From positions 1 through 64,000 of the forward strand of contig NZ_LYMK01000020.1 of NCBI RefSeq assembly GCF_002157355.1: a stretch of DNA of 64,000 bases, read 5' to 3'. Below the pieces are notes generated by a model that was given only the letters and a program-made list of their open reading frames with translations, was not told where the DNA came from and searched no databases. This stretch comes from Variovorax sp. JS1663 (lineage in GTDB: Bacteria > Pseudomonadota > Gammaproteobacteria > Burkholderiales > Burkholderiaceae_C). Below are positions 17,504 through 26,629 of this stretch, in pieces. Each line of letters begins with the position of its first letter. Position 1 is the first letter of the stretch. A program made the translations under genes and the position numbers.

Positions 17504-18775
17504 ATGGATTTCGACTATTCGGCCAAGACCCAGGACTTGCAGAAGCGCGTCAGCGCCTTCATGGAAACCCACATCTACCCCGCAGAGGCCGAATACGCGG
17601 CCGAGTTGGCGGCGAACACCGCGGCCGGCAAGCGCTGGAGCGCTCTGCAGACGGTCGAGAAGCTCAAGCAGAAAGCCAAGACGCAGGGCCTGTGGAACCT
17701 GTTCCTGCCGGTCGACAGCGCCGAGGTCTCGGGCTACAAGGGCGCCGGCCTCACCAACCAGGAATACGCGCCGCTGGCCGAAATCATGGGCCGCGTGCCA
17801 TGGGCTTCCGAGGTCTTCAACTGTTCGGCGCCCGACACCGGCAACATGGAGACCATTGCCCGCTACGGCTCCGACGAGATCAAGTCGCGCTGGCTCAAGC
17901 CGCTGCTGGAGGGCGAGATCCGCTCCGCCTTCGCGATGACCGAGCCCGATGTGGCCTCGAGCGACGCGACCAACATCTCCACGCGCATCGAGCGCCAGGG
18001 CGACGAATACGTGGTCAACGGCCACAAGTGGTGGATCTCCGGCGCGGCCGATCCGCGCTGCAAGGTCTTCATCACCATGGGCAAGACCGATCCCGAGGCG
18101 CCGAAGCATTCGCAGCAGAGCATGATCGTGGTCCCGGCCGATGCCAAGGGCATCCGCATCGTGCGCCCGCTCAACGTGATGGGCTACGACGACGCGCCGC
18201 ACGGCCACGTCGAGATGTACTTCGAGAACGTGCGCGTGCCGGCCGCCAACATGCTGCTGGGCGAAGGCCGCGGCTTCGAAATCGCCCAGGGCCGCCTTGG
18301 CCCGGGACGCATCCACCACTGCATGCGCCTGATCGGCCTGGCCGAGCGTGCGCTCGAGCTGATGTGCCGGCGCGCCTCCTCGCGCGTGGCCTTCGGCAAG
18401 ACCGTGGCCTCGCAGACCGTGACCCAGGAACGCATCGCCGAGGCCCGCTGCAAGATCGACATGGCGCGCCTGCTCACGCTCAAGGCCGCCTGGCTGATGG
18501 ACGTGGCGGGCAACAAGGTGGCCAGGACCGAGATCGCGATGATCAAGGTGGTGGCGCCCAACATGGCCTGCCAGGTCATCGACTGGGCCATGCAGGTGCA
18601 TGGCGGCGGCGGCATGAGCGACGACTTCCCGCTGGCCTACGCCTATGCGGGCGCGCGGACGCTGCGCTTCGCAGACGGTCCGGACGAGGTCCACCGCAAC
18701 GCCATTGCCAAGTGGGAGCTGGGCAAATACGGCACAGGCAAGGGCGACGACGCGATGCCCGTCACCCGCTTCTGA
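17504..18775 (+). CDS. Acyl-CoA dehydrogenase (ACAD10/11 or LvaC-like)
   Basis: FAD-dependent acyl-CoA dehydrogenase fold, 423 residues. The flavin-binding middle domain has [15 protein letters not shown] and [13 protein letters not shown]; the C-terminus has [19 protein letters not shown] and ADGPDEVH (390-397). The DGPDEVH signature is typical of ACAD10/11 and LvaC enzymes and replaces the YEGT of ordinary short/medium-chain dehydrogenases, so an Asp occupies the usual catalytic Glu position. With the upstream kinase it would convert 4-hydroxyacyl-CoA, through a phosphorylated intermediate, to an enoyl-CoA suitable for beta-oxidation. A strong intrinsic terminator follows 20 bp after the stop and closes the cluster. 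Confidence 0.9.
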   Translation: MDFDYSAKTQDLQKRVSAFMETHIYPAEAEYAAELAANTAAGKRWSALQTVEKLKQKAKTQGLWNLFLPVDSAEVSGYKGAGLTNQEYAPLAEIMGRVPWASEVFNCSAPDTGNMETIARYGSDEIKSRWLKPLLEGEIRSAFAMTEPDVASSDATNISTRIERQGDEYVVNGHKWWISGAADPRCKVFITMGKTDPEAPKHSQQSMIVVPADAKGIRIVRPLNVMGYDDAPHGHVEMYFENVRVPAANMLLGEGRGFEIAQGRLGPGRIHHCMRLIGLAERALELMCRRASSRVAFGKTVASQTVTQERIAEARCKIDMARLLTLKAAWLMDVAGNKVARTEIAMIKVVAPNMACQVIDWAMQVHGGGGMSDDFPLAYAYAGARTLRFADGPDEVHRNAIAKWELGKYGTGKGDDAMPVTRF

Positions 18776-18794
18776 CCTGCCGCTTCGGTCACAG

Positions 18795-18831
18795 GACCGC
18801 CGCGCGCCTCGAGCGCCGGCGGTCTTTTTTT
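18795..18831 (+). terminator. Intrinsic terminator of the acyl-CoA cluster
   Basis: GACCGCCG pairs with CGGCGGTC around an inner GCGC-CTCGA-GCGC hairpin (one bulged C), followed by seven T. This is the clearest intrinsic terminator in the window. Confidence 0.9.
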
Positions 18832-18833
18832 GC

Positions 18834-19313
18834 CTATAGCCTTTTCTGGAGGAACACGGCCTGGCCGAAGGCCGGATCGAGTTGATAGCCGGCGAATCCC
18901 TCCCGCGCGTAGGCACGCAGCGCGCTGTGGTTCCCCGAGAGGACTTCGAGCGTGAGCTTGCAGGCGCCCCGGACACGGGCTTCCTCCTCCACGCGCGCGA
19001 GCATCTGCTGCGTGACGCGCCGCCCGCGGTGGCTGGGCAGCACGACCACGTCGTGCACGTTCACCAGCGGCCGGCAGGCGAAGGTGGAGAACCCTTCGAT
19101 GCAGTTGACCAGGCCGACCGCCTGGTCGCCGTCATAGGCCAGCACGCTGAAGGCCTGGGGCCGTGCCGCGAGCGCCACGGGCAGCCCCGCCAGGACGTCG
19201 GGAGCCAGTGGCGCGCCGCCGCCCGCCGGGTCGCGGGCATAGCTGTCGAGCAAGCCGACCACCGCCTGCGCGTGGATCGGATCGCGATAGTCGGCGAGCA
19301 GGACCTGGATCAT
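18834..19313 (-). CDS. GNAT-family N-acetyltransferase
   Basis: A 159-residue acetyltransferase with the acetyl-CoA-binding motif VHDVVVLPSHRGRRVTQQML (motif A, RxxGxG-like as HRGRRV) and a C-terminal LEVLSGNHSALRAYAREGFAGY segment typical of the fold. The substrate is unknown. Its start is 4 bp after the glmM stop on the same strand, so it is probably the last gene of the rlmE-ftsH-folP-glmM transcription unit, although no link to amino sugar metabolism is proven. Confidence 0.85.
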   Translation of the reverse strand: MIQVLLADYRDPIHAQAVVGLLDSYARDPAGGGAPLAPDVLAGLPVALAARPQAFSVLAYDGDQAVGLVNCIEGFSTFACRPLVNVHDVVVLPSHRGRRVTQQMLARVEEEARVRGACKLTLEVLSGNHSALRAYAREGFAGYQLDPAFGQAVFLQKRL

Positions 19314-19317
19314 GCGT

Positions 19318-20652
19318 TCAGCCGGCTTCTACCGCCGCGACGAGGCGCTTCGCGCAGGCCTCGGCCTGTGTGGCATCGCGCGCCTCCACCATTACGCGCA
19401 GCAGCGGCTCGGTGCCACTGGCACGGATCAGCACGCGGCCGGCATCGCCCAACTCCGCCTCGCTGCGCTCGATCTCGGCGGCCAATGCCTTGTTGGCCTT
19501 CCAGTCCTGCCCGGCGGCCAGGCGCACGTTGATCAGCGTCTGGGGAAACAGCCGGAGGTCCGACAACAGTTCGCCGACATTCCTCCCGCTGCGCTGGCAG
19601 GCCTGCAGCACCTGCAGCGCGCTGACGATGCCGTCGCCGGTGGTGTGGCGGTCCAGCGCCAGCAAGTGGCCCGAGCCCTCGCCACCCAGCAGCCAGCGCC
19701 GCTTCTCGAGCTCCTCCAGCACGTAGCGATCGCCCACGCGGGCGCGCACGAACTCGATGCCCTGGGCGCGCAGCGCCATTTCGACCGCCTTGTTGGTCAT
19801 GAGCGTGCCCACCACGCCGGCCAGTTTCTCGCCACGCGCGGTGCGTTCCATCGCCATCAGGTAGAGCAACTCGTCGCCGTTGAAGAGACGGCCGCTCGCG
19901 TCCACCAACTGCAGCCGGTCGGCGTCACCGTCGAGCGCAATGCCGTAGTGCGCGCCCTGGGCCTTCACCGCCTCGATCAGCGCCCGGGGGTGCGTAGCGC
20001 CCACGTCCTTGTTGATGTTCAGGCCGTCGGGGGCGCAACCGATGCTGGTCACGTCCGCGCCGAGCTCGTGGAAGACCTGCGGCGCCACCTGGTAGGCCGC
20101 ACCGTGGGCACCGTCGACCACGAGCTTCAGGCCGCGCAGCGTCAGGTCGTTGGCGAAGGTGCTCTTGCAGAATTCGATATAGCGGCCCGACGCGTCGTTG
20201 AGGCGACGGGCCTTGCCGAGCTGGGCCGATTCGGCCCAGGCGGGCGCTTCTTCCAGCGCGGCCTCGACGGCCAACTCCCACTCGTCGCTGAGCTTGGTGC
20301 CGTGGGCGCTGAAGAACTTGATGCCGTTGTCCGGAAAAGCGTTGTGGCTCGCGCTGATCACCACGCCCAGGCTCGCGCGCTGGGCCCGCGTGAGGTAGGC
20401 AACGCCGGGCGTGGGGAGTGGCCCCAGCAGCACCACGTCCACACCGGCGGAGTTGAAGCCCGATTCCAGCGCCGACTCCAGCATGTAGCCCGAGATGCGC
20501 GTGTCCTTGCCGATCAGCACGGCCGGCCGCGACTCCGCTTTCTTGAGCACTCGGCCCACCGCGTGCGCGAGGCGAAGCACGAAGTCGGGCGTGATCGGCG
20601 CTTGGCCGACCGTGCCGCGGATCCCGTCGGTACCGAAATACTTTCTTGTCAT
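19318..20652 (-). CDS. glmM: Phosphoglucosamine mutase
   Basis: Converts glucosamine-6-phosphate to glucosamine-1-phosphate on the way to UDP-GlcNAc for peptidoglycan and LPS. The 444-residue protein starts with the family signature [10 protein letters not shown] and carries the phosphoserine loop VVISASHN with catalytic Ser102, the same number as in E. coli. The metal loop DGDADR and sugar-binding GEGSGHLL are present. Its ATG overlaps the folP stop by 4 nt. The order ftsH-folP-glmM is also that of E. coli. Confidence 0.97.
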   Translation of the reverse strand: MTRKYFGTDGIRGTVGQAPITPDFVLRLAHAVGRVLKKAESRPAVLIGKDTRISGYMLESALESGFNSAGVDVVLLGPLPTPGVAYLTRAQRASLGVVISASHNAFPDNGIKFFSAHGTKLSDEWELAVEAALEEAPAWAESAQLGKARRLNDASGRYIEFCKSTFANDLTLRGLKLVVDGAHGAAYQVAPQVFHELGADVTSIGCAPDGLNINKDVGATHPRALIEAVKAQGAHYGIALDGDADRLQLVDASGRLFNGDELLYLMAMERTARGEKLAGVVGTLMTNKAVEMALRAQGIEFVRARVGDRYVLEELEKRRWLLGGEGSGHLLALDRHTTGDGIVSALQVLQACQRSGRNVGELLSDLRLFPQTLINVRLAAGQDWKANKALAAEIERSEAELGDAGRVLIRASGTEPLLRVMVEARDATQAEACAKRLVAAVEAG

Positions 20653-21566
20653 GGTTGGAGCTCCTGTCCCTGTTGTTGTGAAATCATGGCCCGCCGGACG
20701 GCCAGCGCCGCCACGGTCTCGCGCACGTCATGCACGCGCACGATGGACGCACCGCGCTCCACCGCGAGCAACGCGGCTGCAACGCTGGGCGCCATGCGCT
20801 CGATCGCCGCCTCGATGCCGGTGACGGCGCCGATCGAGGACTTGCGCGACCATCCGACGAGGAGCGGCATGCCTGCAGCGAGCAGTTCGCGCTGGCGCGC
20901 GAGCAAGGCGAAATTCTGCACCACGGTCTTGCCGAAGCCGATGCCCGGATCGAGCGTGATGCGCTCGCGCGCGACGCCCAGCGCCCGCAGCGCGTGGGCC
21001 TGCTCCGACAGAAACTCGCGCACCACCGGCACCACGTCGCCTTCCATCGGCGCCGCCTGCATGGTCTGCGGATCGCGGTGCATGTGCATCAGGCAGATGC
21101 CGCAGGATGGGTGGGCGGCCACTGCCTCGCGCGCGCCCGGCTGCCGCAGCGCCCAGATGTCGTTGACGATGTCGGCGCCCAGGTCCAGTACGGCGCGCAT
21201 GACCTCGGGCTTGTAGGTATCGACCGAAACCGGCATGTTGAGCTTGACGGCCTCGCGCACCACCGGGATGACGCGTGCCAGTTCCTCGTCCAGCGACACG
21301 GCCGGGCTGCCGGGCCGGGTGGATTCGCCGCCGATGTCGAGGATGTCGGCCCCCTCCTCCATCAACTGGGCGCAATGGCGCACGGCAGCCTCGGTGGACG
21401 CGTGGGCACCGCCGTCGGAGAAGGAGTCAGGCGTGACGTTCACGATGCCCATCACGCACGCTTGCGCCAGGTCGATCTCGAAGCGCGCAGTACGCCAGAC
21501 CGCGGTCATTGGAGCATCTTCGCCTTCGGCAGCGGTATTCGCCTTGAAAGCGGCCCGGCGGCTCAT
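20649..21566 (-). CDS. folP: Dihydropteroate synthase
   Basis: Condenses 6-hydroxymethyl-dihydropterin pyrophosphate with p-aminobenzoate in folate synthesis; target of sulfonamides. The 305-residue sequence holds all landmarks: [43 protein letters not shown] and [10 protein letters not shown]. The start at 21566 has AGGAG 7 bp upstream and is preferred; an in-frame ATG at 21509 would remove 19 poorly conserved residues but has no good ribosome site. It overlaps glmM by 4 nt. An intrinsic terminator lies between ftsH and this gene, so folP-glmM expression may depend on readthrough. Confidence 0.95.
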   Translation of the reverse strand: MSRRAAFKANTAAEGEDAPMTAVWRTARFEIDLAQACVMGIVNVTPDSFSDGGAHASTEAAVRHCAQLMEEGADILDIGGESTRPGSPAVSLDEELARVIPVVREAVKLNMPVSVDTYKPEVMRAVLDLGADIVNDIWALRQPGAREAVAAHPSCGICLMHMHRDPQTMQAAPMEGDVVPVVREFLSEQAHALRALGVARERITLDPGIGFGKTVVQNFALLARQRELLAAGMPLLVGWSRKSSIGAVTGIEAAIERMAPSVAAALLAVERGASIVRVHDVRETVAALAVRRAMISQQQGQELQP

Positions 21567-21588
21567 GCGGCAGCTCCTGCATCAACGA

Positions 21589-21611
21589 AAAACGGGGCCA
21601 GAGGCCCCGTC
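21589..21611 (-). terminator. Intrinsic terminator between ftsH and folP
   Basis: On the minus strand ACGGGGCC-TCT-GGCCCCGT is followed by TTTTC: an 8 bp GC-rich stem, 3 nt loop and U-run, about 21 bp after the ftsH stop and 23 bp before the folP start. Confidence 0.8.
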
Positions 21612-21632
21612 GTTTGGCAAAGCGTCATCGAC

Positions 21633-23549
21633 TCAGGCGGCGGTGGGAGTCGGGTCCGGATTCACCGCCGGCGTGCCGCCGCTGCCGCCACTGCCCGAAG
21701 GAGGCGTGCGCGGCGTCCAGTCCTTGGGCGGACGCGGCTCGCGACCGGCCATGATGTCGTCGATCTGCTCGGTGTCGATGGTTTCCCATTCGAGCAGGGC
21801 CTTGGCCATGGCGTGCATCTTGTCGCTGTTCTCCTCGATCAGGCGGCGCGCCAGGGCGTACTGCTCGTCGATGATGCGGCGCACCTCGGCATCAACCTTC
21901 TGCATGGTCGATTCGCTCATGTTGGTGGTCTTGGTGACCGAGCGGCCGAGGAAGACCTCGCCTTCGTTTTCGGCGTAGACCATCGGGCCCAGGGACTCGG
22001 TCATGCCGTAGCGCATCACCATGTCACGCGCGATCTGCGTGGCGCGCTCGAAGTCGTTGCTGGCGCCGGTGGTCATCTGGTGCATGAACACCTCTTCGGC
22101 GATGCGGCCGCCGAACAGCATGCTGATCTGGTTCAGCATGTACTCGCGGTCGTAGCTGTAGCGGTCCTGCGCCGGCAGGCTCATGGTCACGCCCAGCGCA
22201 CGGCCGCGCGGGATGATGGTGACCTTGTGCACCGGGTCGCACTTGGGCAGCAGCTTGCCGATCAGCGCATGGCCGGACTCGTGGTAGGCCGTGTTGCGGC
22301 GCTCTTCCTCCGGCATCACCATGCTCTTGCGCTCGGGGCCCATGAAGATCTTGTCCTTGGCCTTCTCGAAGTCCTGCATCTCGACCACGCGTGCGTTGCG
22401 GCGCGCAGCCATCAGCGCGGCCTCGTTGCACAGGTTGGCCAGGTCGGCACCCGACATGCCCGGCGTTCCGCGCGCGATGATGCTCGCGTTCACGTCCTGG
22501 CCCAGCGGGACCTTGCGCATGTGGACGTTGAGGATCTGCTCGCGGCCGCGGATGTCGGGCAGGGTCACGTAAACCTGACGGTCGAAGCGGCCCGGACGCA
22601 GCAGTGCGGCGTCCAGGATGTCGGGGCGGTTGGTCGCGGCGACCACGATCACGCCCAGGTTGGTCTCGAAGCCGTCCATCTCGACCAGCATCTGGTTGAG
22701 GGTCTGCTCGCGCTCGTCGTTGCCGCCGCCGAGGCCCGCGCCACGCTGGCGGCCGACCGCGTCGATTTCATCGATGAAGATGATGCAGGGGGCATTCTTC
22801 TTGGCGTTCTCGAACATGTCGCGCACGCGAGCCGCGCCCACGCCGACGAACATCTCGACGAAGTCGGAACCGGAGATGGAGAAGAACGGAACCTTGGCCT
22901 CGCCCGCGATGCCCTTGGCCAGCAAGGTCTTGCCGGTACCGGGAGGGCCCACCAGCAGCAGGCCGCGCGGAATGCGGCCGCCGAGCTTCTGGAACTTGGC
23001 CGGGTCCTTCAGGAAGTCGACCACTTCCTTGACTTCTTCCTTGGCCTCGTCGCAGCCCGCGACGTCGGCGAAGGTGACCTGGTTGTTGTTCTCATCGAGC
23101 ATGCGCGCCTTGCTCTTGCCGAAGCTGAAGGCGCCGCCCTTGCCGCCGCCCTGCATCTGGCGCATGAAGTAGACCCAGACGCCGATCAGGAGCAGCATCG
23201 GCCCCCAGCTCACCAGCAGCGTCATCAGCAGCGAGCCTTCCTCGCGGGGCTTGACGTCGAACTTGACGTTGTTGTTGATCAGGTCGCCGACCAGGCCGCG
23301 GTCGAGGTAGGTCGCGGTGGTGCGGATCTTGCGGTCGTCGGTAGTGATCGCAACGATCTCGCTGCCGCCCTGGCCTTCCTGGATGGTGGCGCTCTTGATG
23401 CGGTTGTTGCGGACTTCCTCCAGGAAGTCGGAATAACCGACGCTGCCGGCACCGGCGACGCCGCGAGTGTCGAACTGCTTGAACACAGTAAACAACACCA
23501 TCGCGATGACCAGCCAGACGGCAACCTTGGAAAACCACTGATTGTTCAA
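21633..23549 (-). CDS. ftsH: ATP-dependent zinc metalloprotease FtsH
   Basis: Membrane-anchored AAA+ protease that degrades misfolded membrane proteins and regulators, including LpxC in many Gram-negatives. In the 638-residue form there are two membrane helices (about 8-22 and 107-128), Walker A GPPGTGKT (201-208), Walker [10 protein letters not shown] (255-263), and the zinc site HESGH (423-427). The start is TTG at 23549 ([20 protein letters not shown]), with GGAG 6 bp upstream; the open frame continues 25 codons further but without family similarity. It follows rlmE as in E. coli, with a 169 bp gap. LPS genes elsewhere in the window make a role in lipid A balance plausible. Confidence 0.97.
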   Translation of the reverse strand: MNNQWFSKVAVWLVIAMVLFTVFKQFDTRGVAGAGSVGYSDFLEEVRNNRIKSATIQEGQGGSEIVAITTDDRKIRTTATYLDRGLVGDLINNNVKFDVKPREEGSLLMTLLVSWGPMLLLIGVWVYFMRQMQGGGKGGAFSFGKSKARMLDENNNQVTFADVAGCDEAKEEVKEVVDFLKDPAKFQKLGGRIPRGLLLVGPPGTGKTLLAKGIAGEAKVPFFSISGSDFVEMFVGVGAARVRDMFENAKKNAPCIIFIDEIDAVGRQRGAGLGGGNDEREQTLNQMLVEMDGFETNLGVIVVAATNRPDILDAALLRPGRFDRQVYVTLPDIRGREQILNVHMRKVPLGQDVNASIIARGTPGMSGADLANLCNEAALMAARRNARVVEMQDFEKAKDKIFMGPERKSMVMPEEERRNTAYHESGHALIGKLLPKCDPVHKVTIIPRGRALGVTMSLPAQDRYSYDREYMLNQISMLFGGRIAEEVFMHQMTTGASNDFERATQIARDMVMRYGMTESLGPMVYAENEGEVFLGRSVTKTTNMSESTMQKVDAEVRRIIDEQYALARRLIEENSDKMHAMAKALLEWETIDTEQIDDIMAGREPRPPKDWTPRTPPSGSGGSGGTPAVNPDPTPTAA

Positions 23550-23718
23550 ACGAAGCTCCAGTCGATAGCGCGTGACATGGGGGAATAAAAACAATACGCG
23601 CCAGGGCACGCAATTGGCGCCCATTTTAGGCTTTTCAACCTGCGAAATGCCGGATTTTCCCTATAGCAGCCATAGGACGGGCACGGTTTTGAGGGCGAAA
23701 TGCCGAGGCCGGCGGGTA

Positions 23719-24387
23719 TCAATTCGTTTCGGCCGGCTTCAGGCCAATGCCGACCATGAAGGTCTCGGCCGACCTGTCGCGAGAGGCTTTTGGCTTGACC
23801 GGTTTCACGACTCGAAAATTCTGCTTGAATAGCTGCGCGAGTTCGGCGTATCCGCTGCCATGGAACAGCTTGGCGACCAGCGCGCCGTTCGGCTTCATAT
23901 GGTGGCGGGCGAAGTCGATCGCAAGTTCGATCAGGTGTGAGATGCGGGCCGCATCGGCCGAGGCGATGCCGGAAAGATTGGGCGCCATGTCGGAGACGAC
24001 CACATCGGCTAGGCGGCCCGCCATGGCCTGCTCCAACTGCGAGAGCACCTCCGCTTCGCGGAAATCGCCCTGCAGGAAGGTCACGCCCTCGATGGGCTCC
24101 ATCGGCAGGATGTCGAGCGCGATGATGCAGCCCTCCAGTTGCCCCACGGCGGCCCCACCGGGCGAGAGGCGGCGGCGCAGGTACTGGCTCCAGGCGCCCG
24201 GCGTCGAGCCCAGGTCGACCACCAGTTGGCCCGGCCGGATCAGCCCCAGCGCCTCGTCGATCTCCTTGAGCTTGTAGGCGGCGCGCGCGCGGTAGCCCTC
24301 CTTCGTCGCCAGCTTGACGTAGGGGTCGGTCACATGGTCGTGCAGCCACGCGCGGTTGACCTTGCTGCTCTTGGGTTTGGACTTCAT
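23719..24387 (-). CDS. rlmE: 23S rRNA (uridine-2'-O-)-methyltransferase (FtsJ/RrmJ)
   Basis: Methylates the 2'-O of U2552 in 23S rRNA late in 50S assembly. The 222 residues contain the entry motif [16 protein letters not shown], the SAM site [24 protein letters not shown] with the catalytic Asp, and a C-terminal [11 protein letters not shown]. The ATG at 24387 gives [19 protein letters not shown], matching family N-termini; the longer open frame is an artefact. It is divergent from yhbY with 20 bp between starts, the same neighbourhood as in E. coli. Confidence 0.96.
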   Translation of the reverse strand: MKSKPKSSKVNRAWLHDHVTDPYVKLATKEGYRARAAYKLKEIDEALGLIRPGQLVVDLGSTPGAWSQYLRRRLSPGGAAVGQLEGCIIALDILPMEPIEGVTFLQGDFREAEVLSQLEQAMAGRLADVVVSDMAPNLSGIASADAARISHLIELAIDFARHHMKPNGALVAKLFHGSGYAELAQLFKQNFRVVKPVKPKASRDRSAETFMVGIGLKPAETN

Positions 24388-24407
24388 CGACGCTCGATAA
24401 TACGGGG

Positions 24408-24887
24408 ATGCCCGCCATTCAACTGACCCCTGCACAGCGCAAGGCGCACCGCGCCGACGCGCACCACCTGAACCCGATCGTGATGATCGGCGGCGACGGG
24501 CTGACACCTGCCGTGACGAAGGAAGCCGACGCCGCGCTCAAGGCTCACGGCCTGATCAAGATCCGCGTCTTCTCCGACGACCGCGCAGCGCGCGAAGCCA
24601 TGCTGAACACCCTGGCGGACGCGCTCGACGCTGCCCCGATCCAGCACATTGGCAAGCTGCTCGTGCTCTGGCGCCCGATCCCGGAGAAGGAGCGCGCCGC
24701 AGACGACGACCGCATGCCCGGCCCACGCGACGTGAAGGTGATCAAGTACAGCAAACGCGGTGGCCAACGGCCCGAAATCAAGACGCTGCGCGTGCTCGGC
24801 AACCAGCGGCTCACCCCTGGAGGCAACATCAAGCGTGCCAAGGCGAAGAAGGCCTTGTCCGTCAAGAAGCGCCACCAGGCGGACTGA
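24408..24887 (+). CDS. yhbY: CRM-domain RNA-binding protein YhbY with extended C-terminus
   Basis: Binds pre-50S ribosomal particles. Residues 1-97 form the CRS1/YhbY (CRM) domain, including [23 protein letters not shown] and the GLIKIR helix-strand. At 159 residues it is about 60 longer than E. coli YhbY (97); the added tail is strongly basic ([31 protein letters not shown]) and could add rRNA contacts. Divergent from rlmE with a 20 bp gap, so their promoters must overlap each other's 5' ends. The next gene begins 3 bp after its stop. Confidence 0.93.
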   Translation: MPAIQLTPAQRKAHRADAHHLNPIVMIGGDGLTPAVTKEADAALKAHGLIKIRVFSDDRAAREAMLNTLADALDAAPIQHIGKLLVLWRPIPEKERAADDDRMPGPRDVKVIKYSKRGGQRPEIKTLRVLGNQRLTPGGNIKRAKAKKALSVKKRHQAD

Positions 24888-24890
24888 GGA

Positions 24891-25658
24891 ATGGCGAGCC
24901 AAGATCCGGCGGCCAGCCCGCAGCGCCACATCCTGTGCATGAAATGGGGCACCAAGTACGGCCCCGAGTATGTCAACCGCCTCTACGCGATGGTGCGCCG
25001 GCATCTCACCGGCGACTTCAGCTTCGTCTGCCTGACGGACGACCCGAAAGGCATCCGCAGCGAGGTGCAATGCTTTCCGATCCCGCCGCTGGCCCTGGAG
25101 CTGGCGCCGGGCCAGGTCGACCGGGCCTGGAAGAAGCTGACCACCTTCGAGGCGGATCTGCACGGCCTGCGCGGCCGTGCGCTCTTCATCGATCTCGACG
25201 TGGTGATCGTCGGCAGCCTGGACGCCTTCTTCGAGTACCCGGGTGAGTTCCTGATCATCCACGACTACGCCCGCCCCTGGCGGCGCCGGCGCATCACCGG
25301 CAATTCCTCGGTCTACCGTTTCGAGCTGGGCGCGCATCCGGACGTGCTGGCACATTTCCGCCAGAACATGGACGAGGTGCAGGCCCGCTACCGCAACGAG
25401 CAGACCTACCTGTCGGCCTTCATGCACCGCAAGGGAACATTGGCCTACTGGCCGGCCGAGTGGTGCCCCAGCTTCAAGTACCACGGCATCCCGACCTGGC
25501 CCACCAACTACTGGCGCGAGCCCTTCGTGCCGGAGGGGGCGCGCATCATGGTCTTTCATGGGGAATGCAATCCGCCGGATGCGCTGGCGGGGCGGCGCAA
25601 CCGGCGCTTCCGCTTCATCCGGCCGGCGCGCTGGATCACGCAGTTCTGGAACGCCTGA
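24891..25658 (+). CDS. Glycosyltransferase-like protein (GT-A fold, DxD)
   Basis: A 255-residue cytoplasmic protein. It opens with HILCMKWGTKYGPEYVNRLYAM, followed by a nucleotide-sugar-type FVCLTDDP and the metal motif FIDLDVVIVGSL with DLD at 101-103. Later segments GNSSVYRFE and NEQTYLSAFM resemble GT8-like glycosyltransferases. No signal peptide or membrane helix is seen. Donor and acceptor are unknown; surface glycan or LPS decoration would fit the surrounding genes but is not shown. It follows yhbY by 3 bp and ends flush against the convergent DUF4149 gene. Confidence 0.72.
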   Translation: MASQDPAASPQRHILCMKWGTKYGPEYVNRLYAMVRRHLTGDFSFVCLTDDPKGIRSEVQCFPIPPLALELAPGQVDRAWKKLTTFEADLHGLRGRALFIDLDVVIVGSLDAFFEYPGEFLIIHDYARPWRRRRITGNSSVYRFELGAHPDVLAHFRQNMDEVQARYRNEQTYLSAFMHRKGTLAYWPAEWCPSFKYHGIPTWPTNYWREPFVPEGARIMVFHGECNPPDALAGRRNRRFRFIRPARWITQFWNA

Positions 25659-26072
25659 TCAGCCGGGCTGGCGCCCCATGCGCCAAAGCAGCACGCCGGC
25701 GCACAGCCACTGGCCCAGGTACATGGCGCTGCCCAGCGAATGCCAGAGCCGGAGGTTGTCGCGCGCCAGGATGCGGGGCGCGACCGCGTACTCCTGCAGC
25801 AGCGCCAGCAGCAGCGCCACGAGGATCCATCCGATCGCCACGCGCGTGGCAGTGTCCACGTGCTCGTGGATCTTCGACCTGAAATAGGTCAGCAGCGCCA
25901 GGCCGCAGGCCAGCGCCACCCAGCTCTGGGCCGAAAACAGCCGCCCCGCAAAGTTGCCCGCTATGGCGGGATTGCCCAGCTGGGCGAAAAGCATCGGCAC
26001 GACCAGGAAGCCGATCGTCGTCAGGCTGCCCCACCAGAGGGCCGCCACCAGCAACGCGATGCGATCCTTCAC
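25659..26072 (-). CDS. DUF4149 family membrane protein
   Basis: A 137-residue integral membrane protein with four hydrophobic helices (about 7-27, 49-65, 77-97 and 112-132). The GSLTTIGFLVVPMLFAQL stretch in helix 1 and the final LWRMG match the DUF4149 family, whose function is unknown. It begins 10 bp after the greA stop on the same strand and is probably co-transcribed with it, an arrangement common in Burkholderiales. Confidence 0.85.
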   Translation of the reverse strand: MKDRIALLVAALWWGSLTTIGFLVVPMLFAQLGNPAIAGNFAGRLFSAQSWVALACGLALLTYFRSKIHEHVDTATRVAIGWILVALLLALLQEYAVAPRILARDNLRLWHSLGSAMYLGQWLCAGVLLWRMGRQPG

Positions 26073-26082
26073 CGCGCCGGGC

Positions 26083-26562
26083 TCAGAGGTAGCTGACGCC
26101 CACGATCTCGTAGCGCTTGACGCCGCCCGGCGCCTGCACCTCGGCGGTGTCGCCCTCCTCCTTGCCGATCAGCGCGCGCGCGATCGGGCTGGAGACGTTG
26201 ATCAGGCCCAGCTTCAGGTCGGCCTCGTCCTCGCCCACGATCTGGTACTTGAGCGCCTCGCCGGTGTTCTCGTCTTCCAGTTCGACGGTGGAGCCGAAGA
26301 CGATCCGGCCGCCGGCATCGAGTTCGGCCGGGTCGATGATCTGGGCGTTGGACAGCATGCCCTCGATCTGCTTGATGCGACCCTCGATCCAGCCCTGGCG
26401 CTCCTTGGCGGCATCGTAGTCCGCGTTCTCGCTGAGGTCGCCCTGGGCGCGCGCTTCGGCGATAGCCGTGATGACCGCGGGCCGGTCCACGGACTTCAGC
26501 CGCTGCAGCTCGTCGCGCAGCTTCTCCGCGCCTTTCTTTGTAATCGGAATGGTGTTGGCCAT
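26083..26562 (-). CDS. greA: Transcription elongation factor GreA
   Basis: Stimulates RNA polymerase to cleave backtracked transcripts. The 159-residue protein has an N-terminal coiled coil (about 1-75) whose tip carries the acidic [11 protein letters not shown] loop that reaches the active site (Asp/Glu pair in SENADYD), and a C-terminal FKBP-like domain. ATG at 26562 gives [20 protein letters not shown], the usual GreA start, with GGAG 9 bp upstream. A 12 bp perfect hairpin lies in the 67 bp upstream gap. It follows the Kdo hydroxylase and carB in the minus-strand series. Confidence 0.97.
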   Translation of the reverse strand: MANTIPITKKGAEKLRDELQRLKSVDRPAVITAIAEARAQGDLSENADYDAAKERQGWIEGRIKQIEGMLSNAQIIDPAELDAGGRIVFGSTVELEDENTGEALKYQIVGEDEADLKLGLINVSSPIARALIGKEEGDTAEVQAPGGVKRYEIVGVSYL

Positions 26563-26584
26563 GTTTTGTTGCTCCAGAAAGCGA

Positions 26585-26612
26585 AACCGCCGAACGCTGC
26601 CGTTCGGCGGTT
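26585..26612 (-). terminator. 12 bp perfect hairpin between Kdo hydroxylase and greA
   Basis: AACCGCCGAACG and CGTTCGGCGGTT flank a 4 nt loop. On the minus strand TTTCGCTTTC follows, so it may be a partial terminator or a processing signal in the greA leader. Confidence 0.55.
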
Positions 26613-26629
26613 CATGGATGGACAAATGA

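Noticed and set aside
20730..23588. 952-codon open frame antisense to ftsH and folP
   Set aside because: High-GC codon bias of the true genes keeps the opposite frame open; the translation is His/Arg/Ala-rich and has no protein-family features.
23550..23718. Sigma-32 heat-shock promoter before ftsH
   Set aside because: A minus-strand CCCCATGT fits the -10, and GTTGAAA occurs nearby, but they are not in the correct order and spacing, so the match is not convincing.
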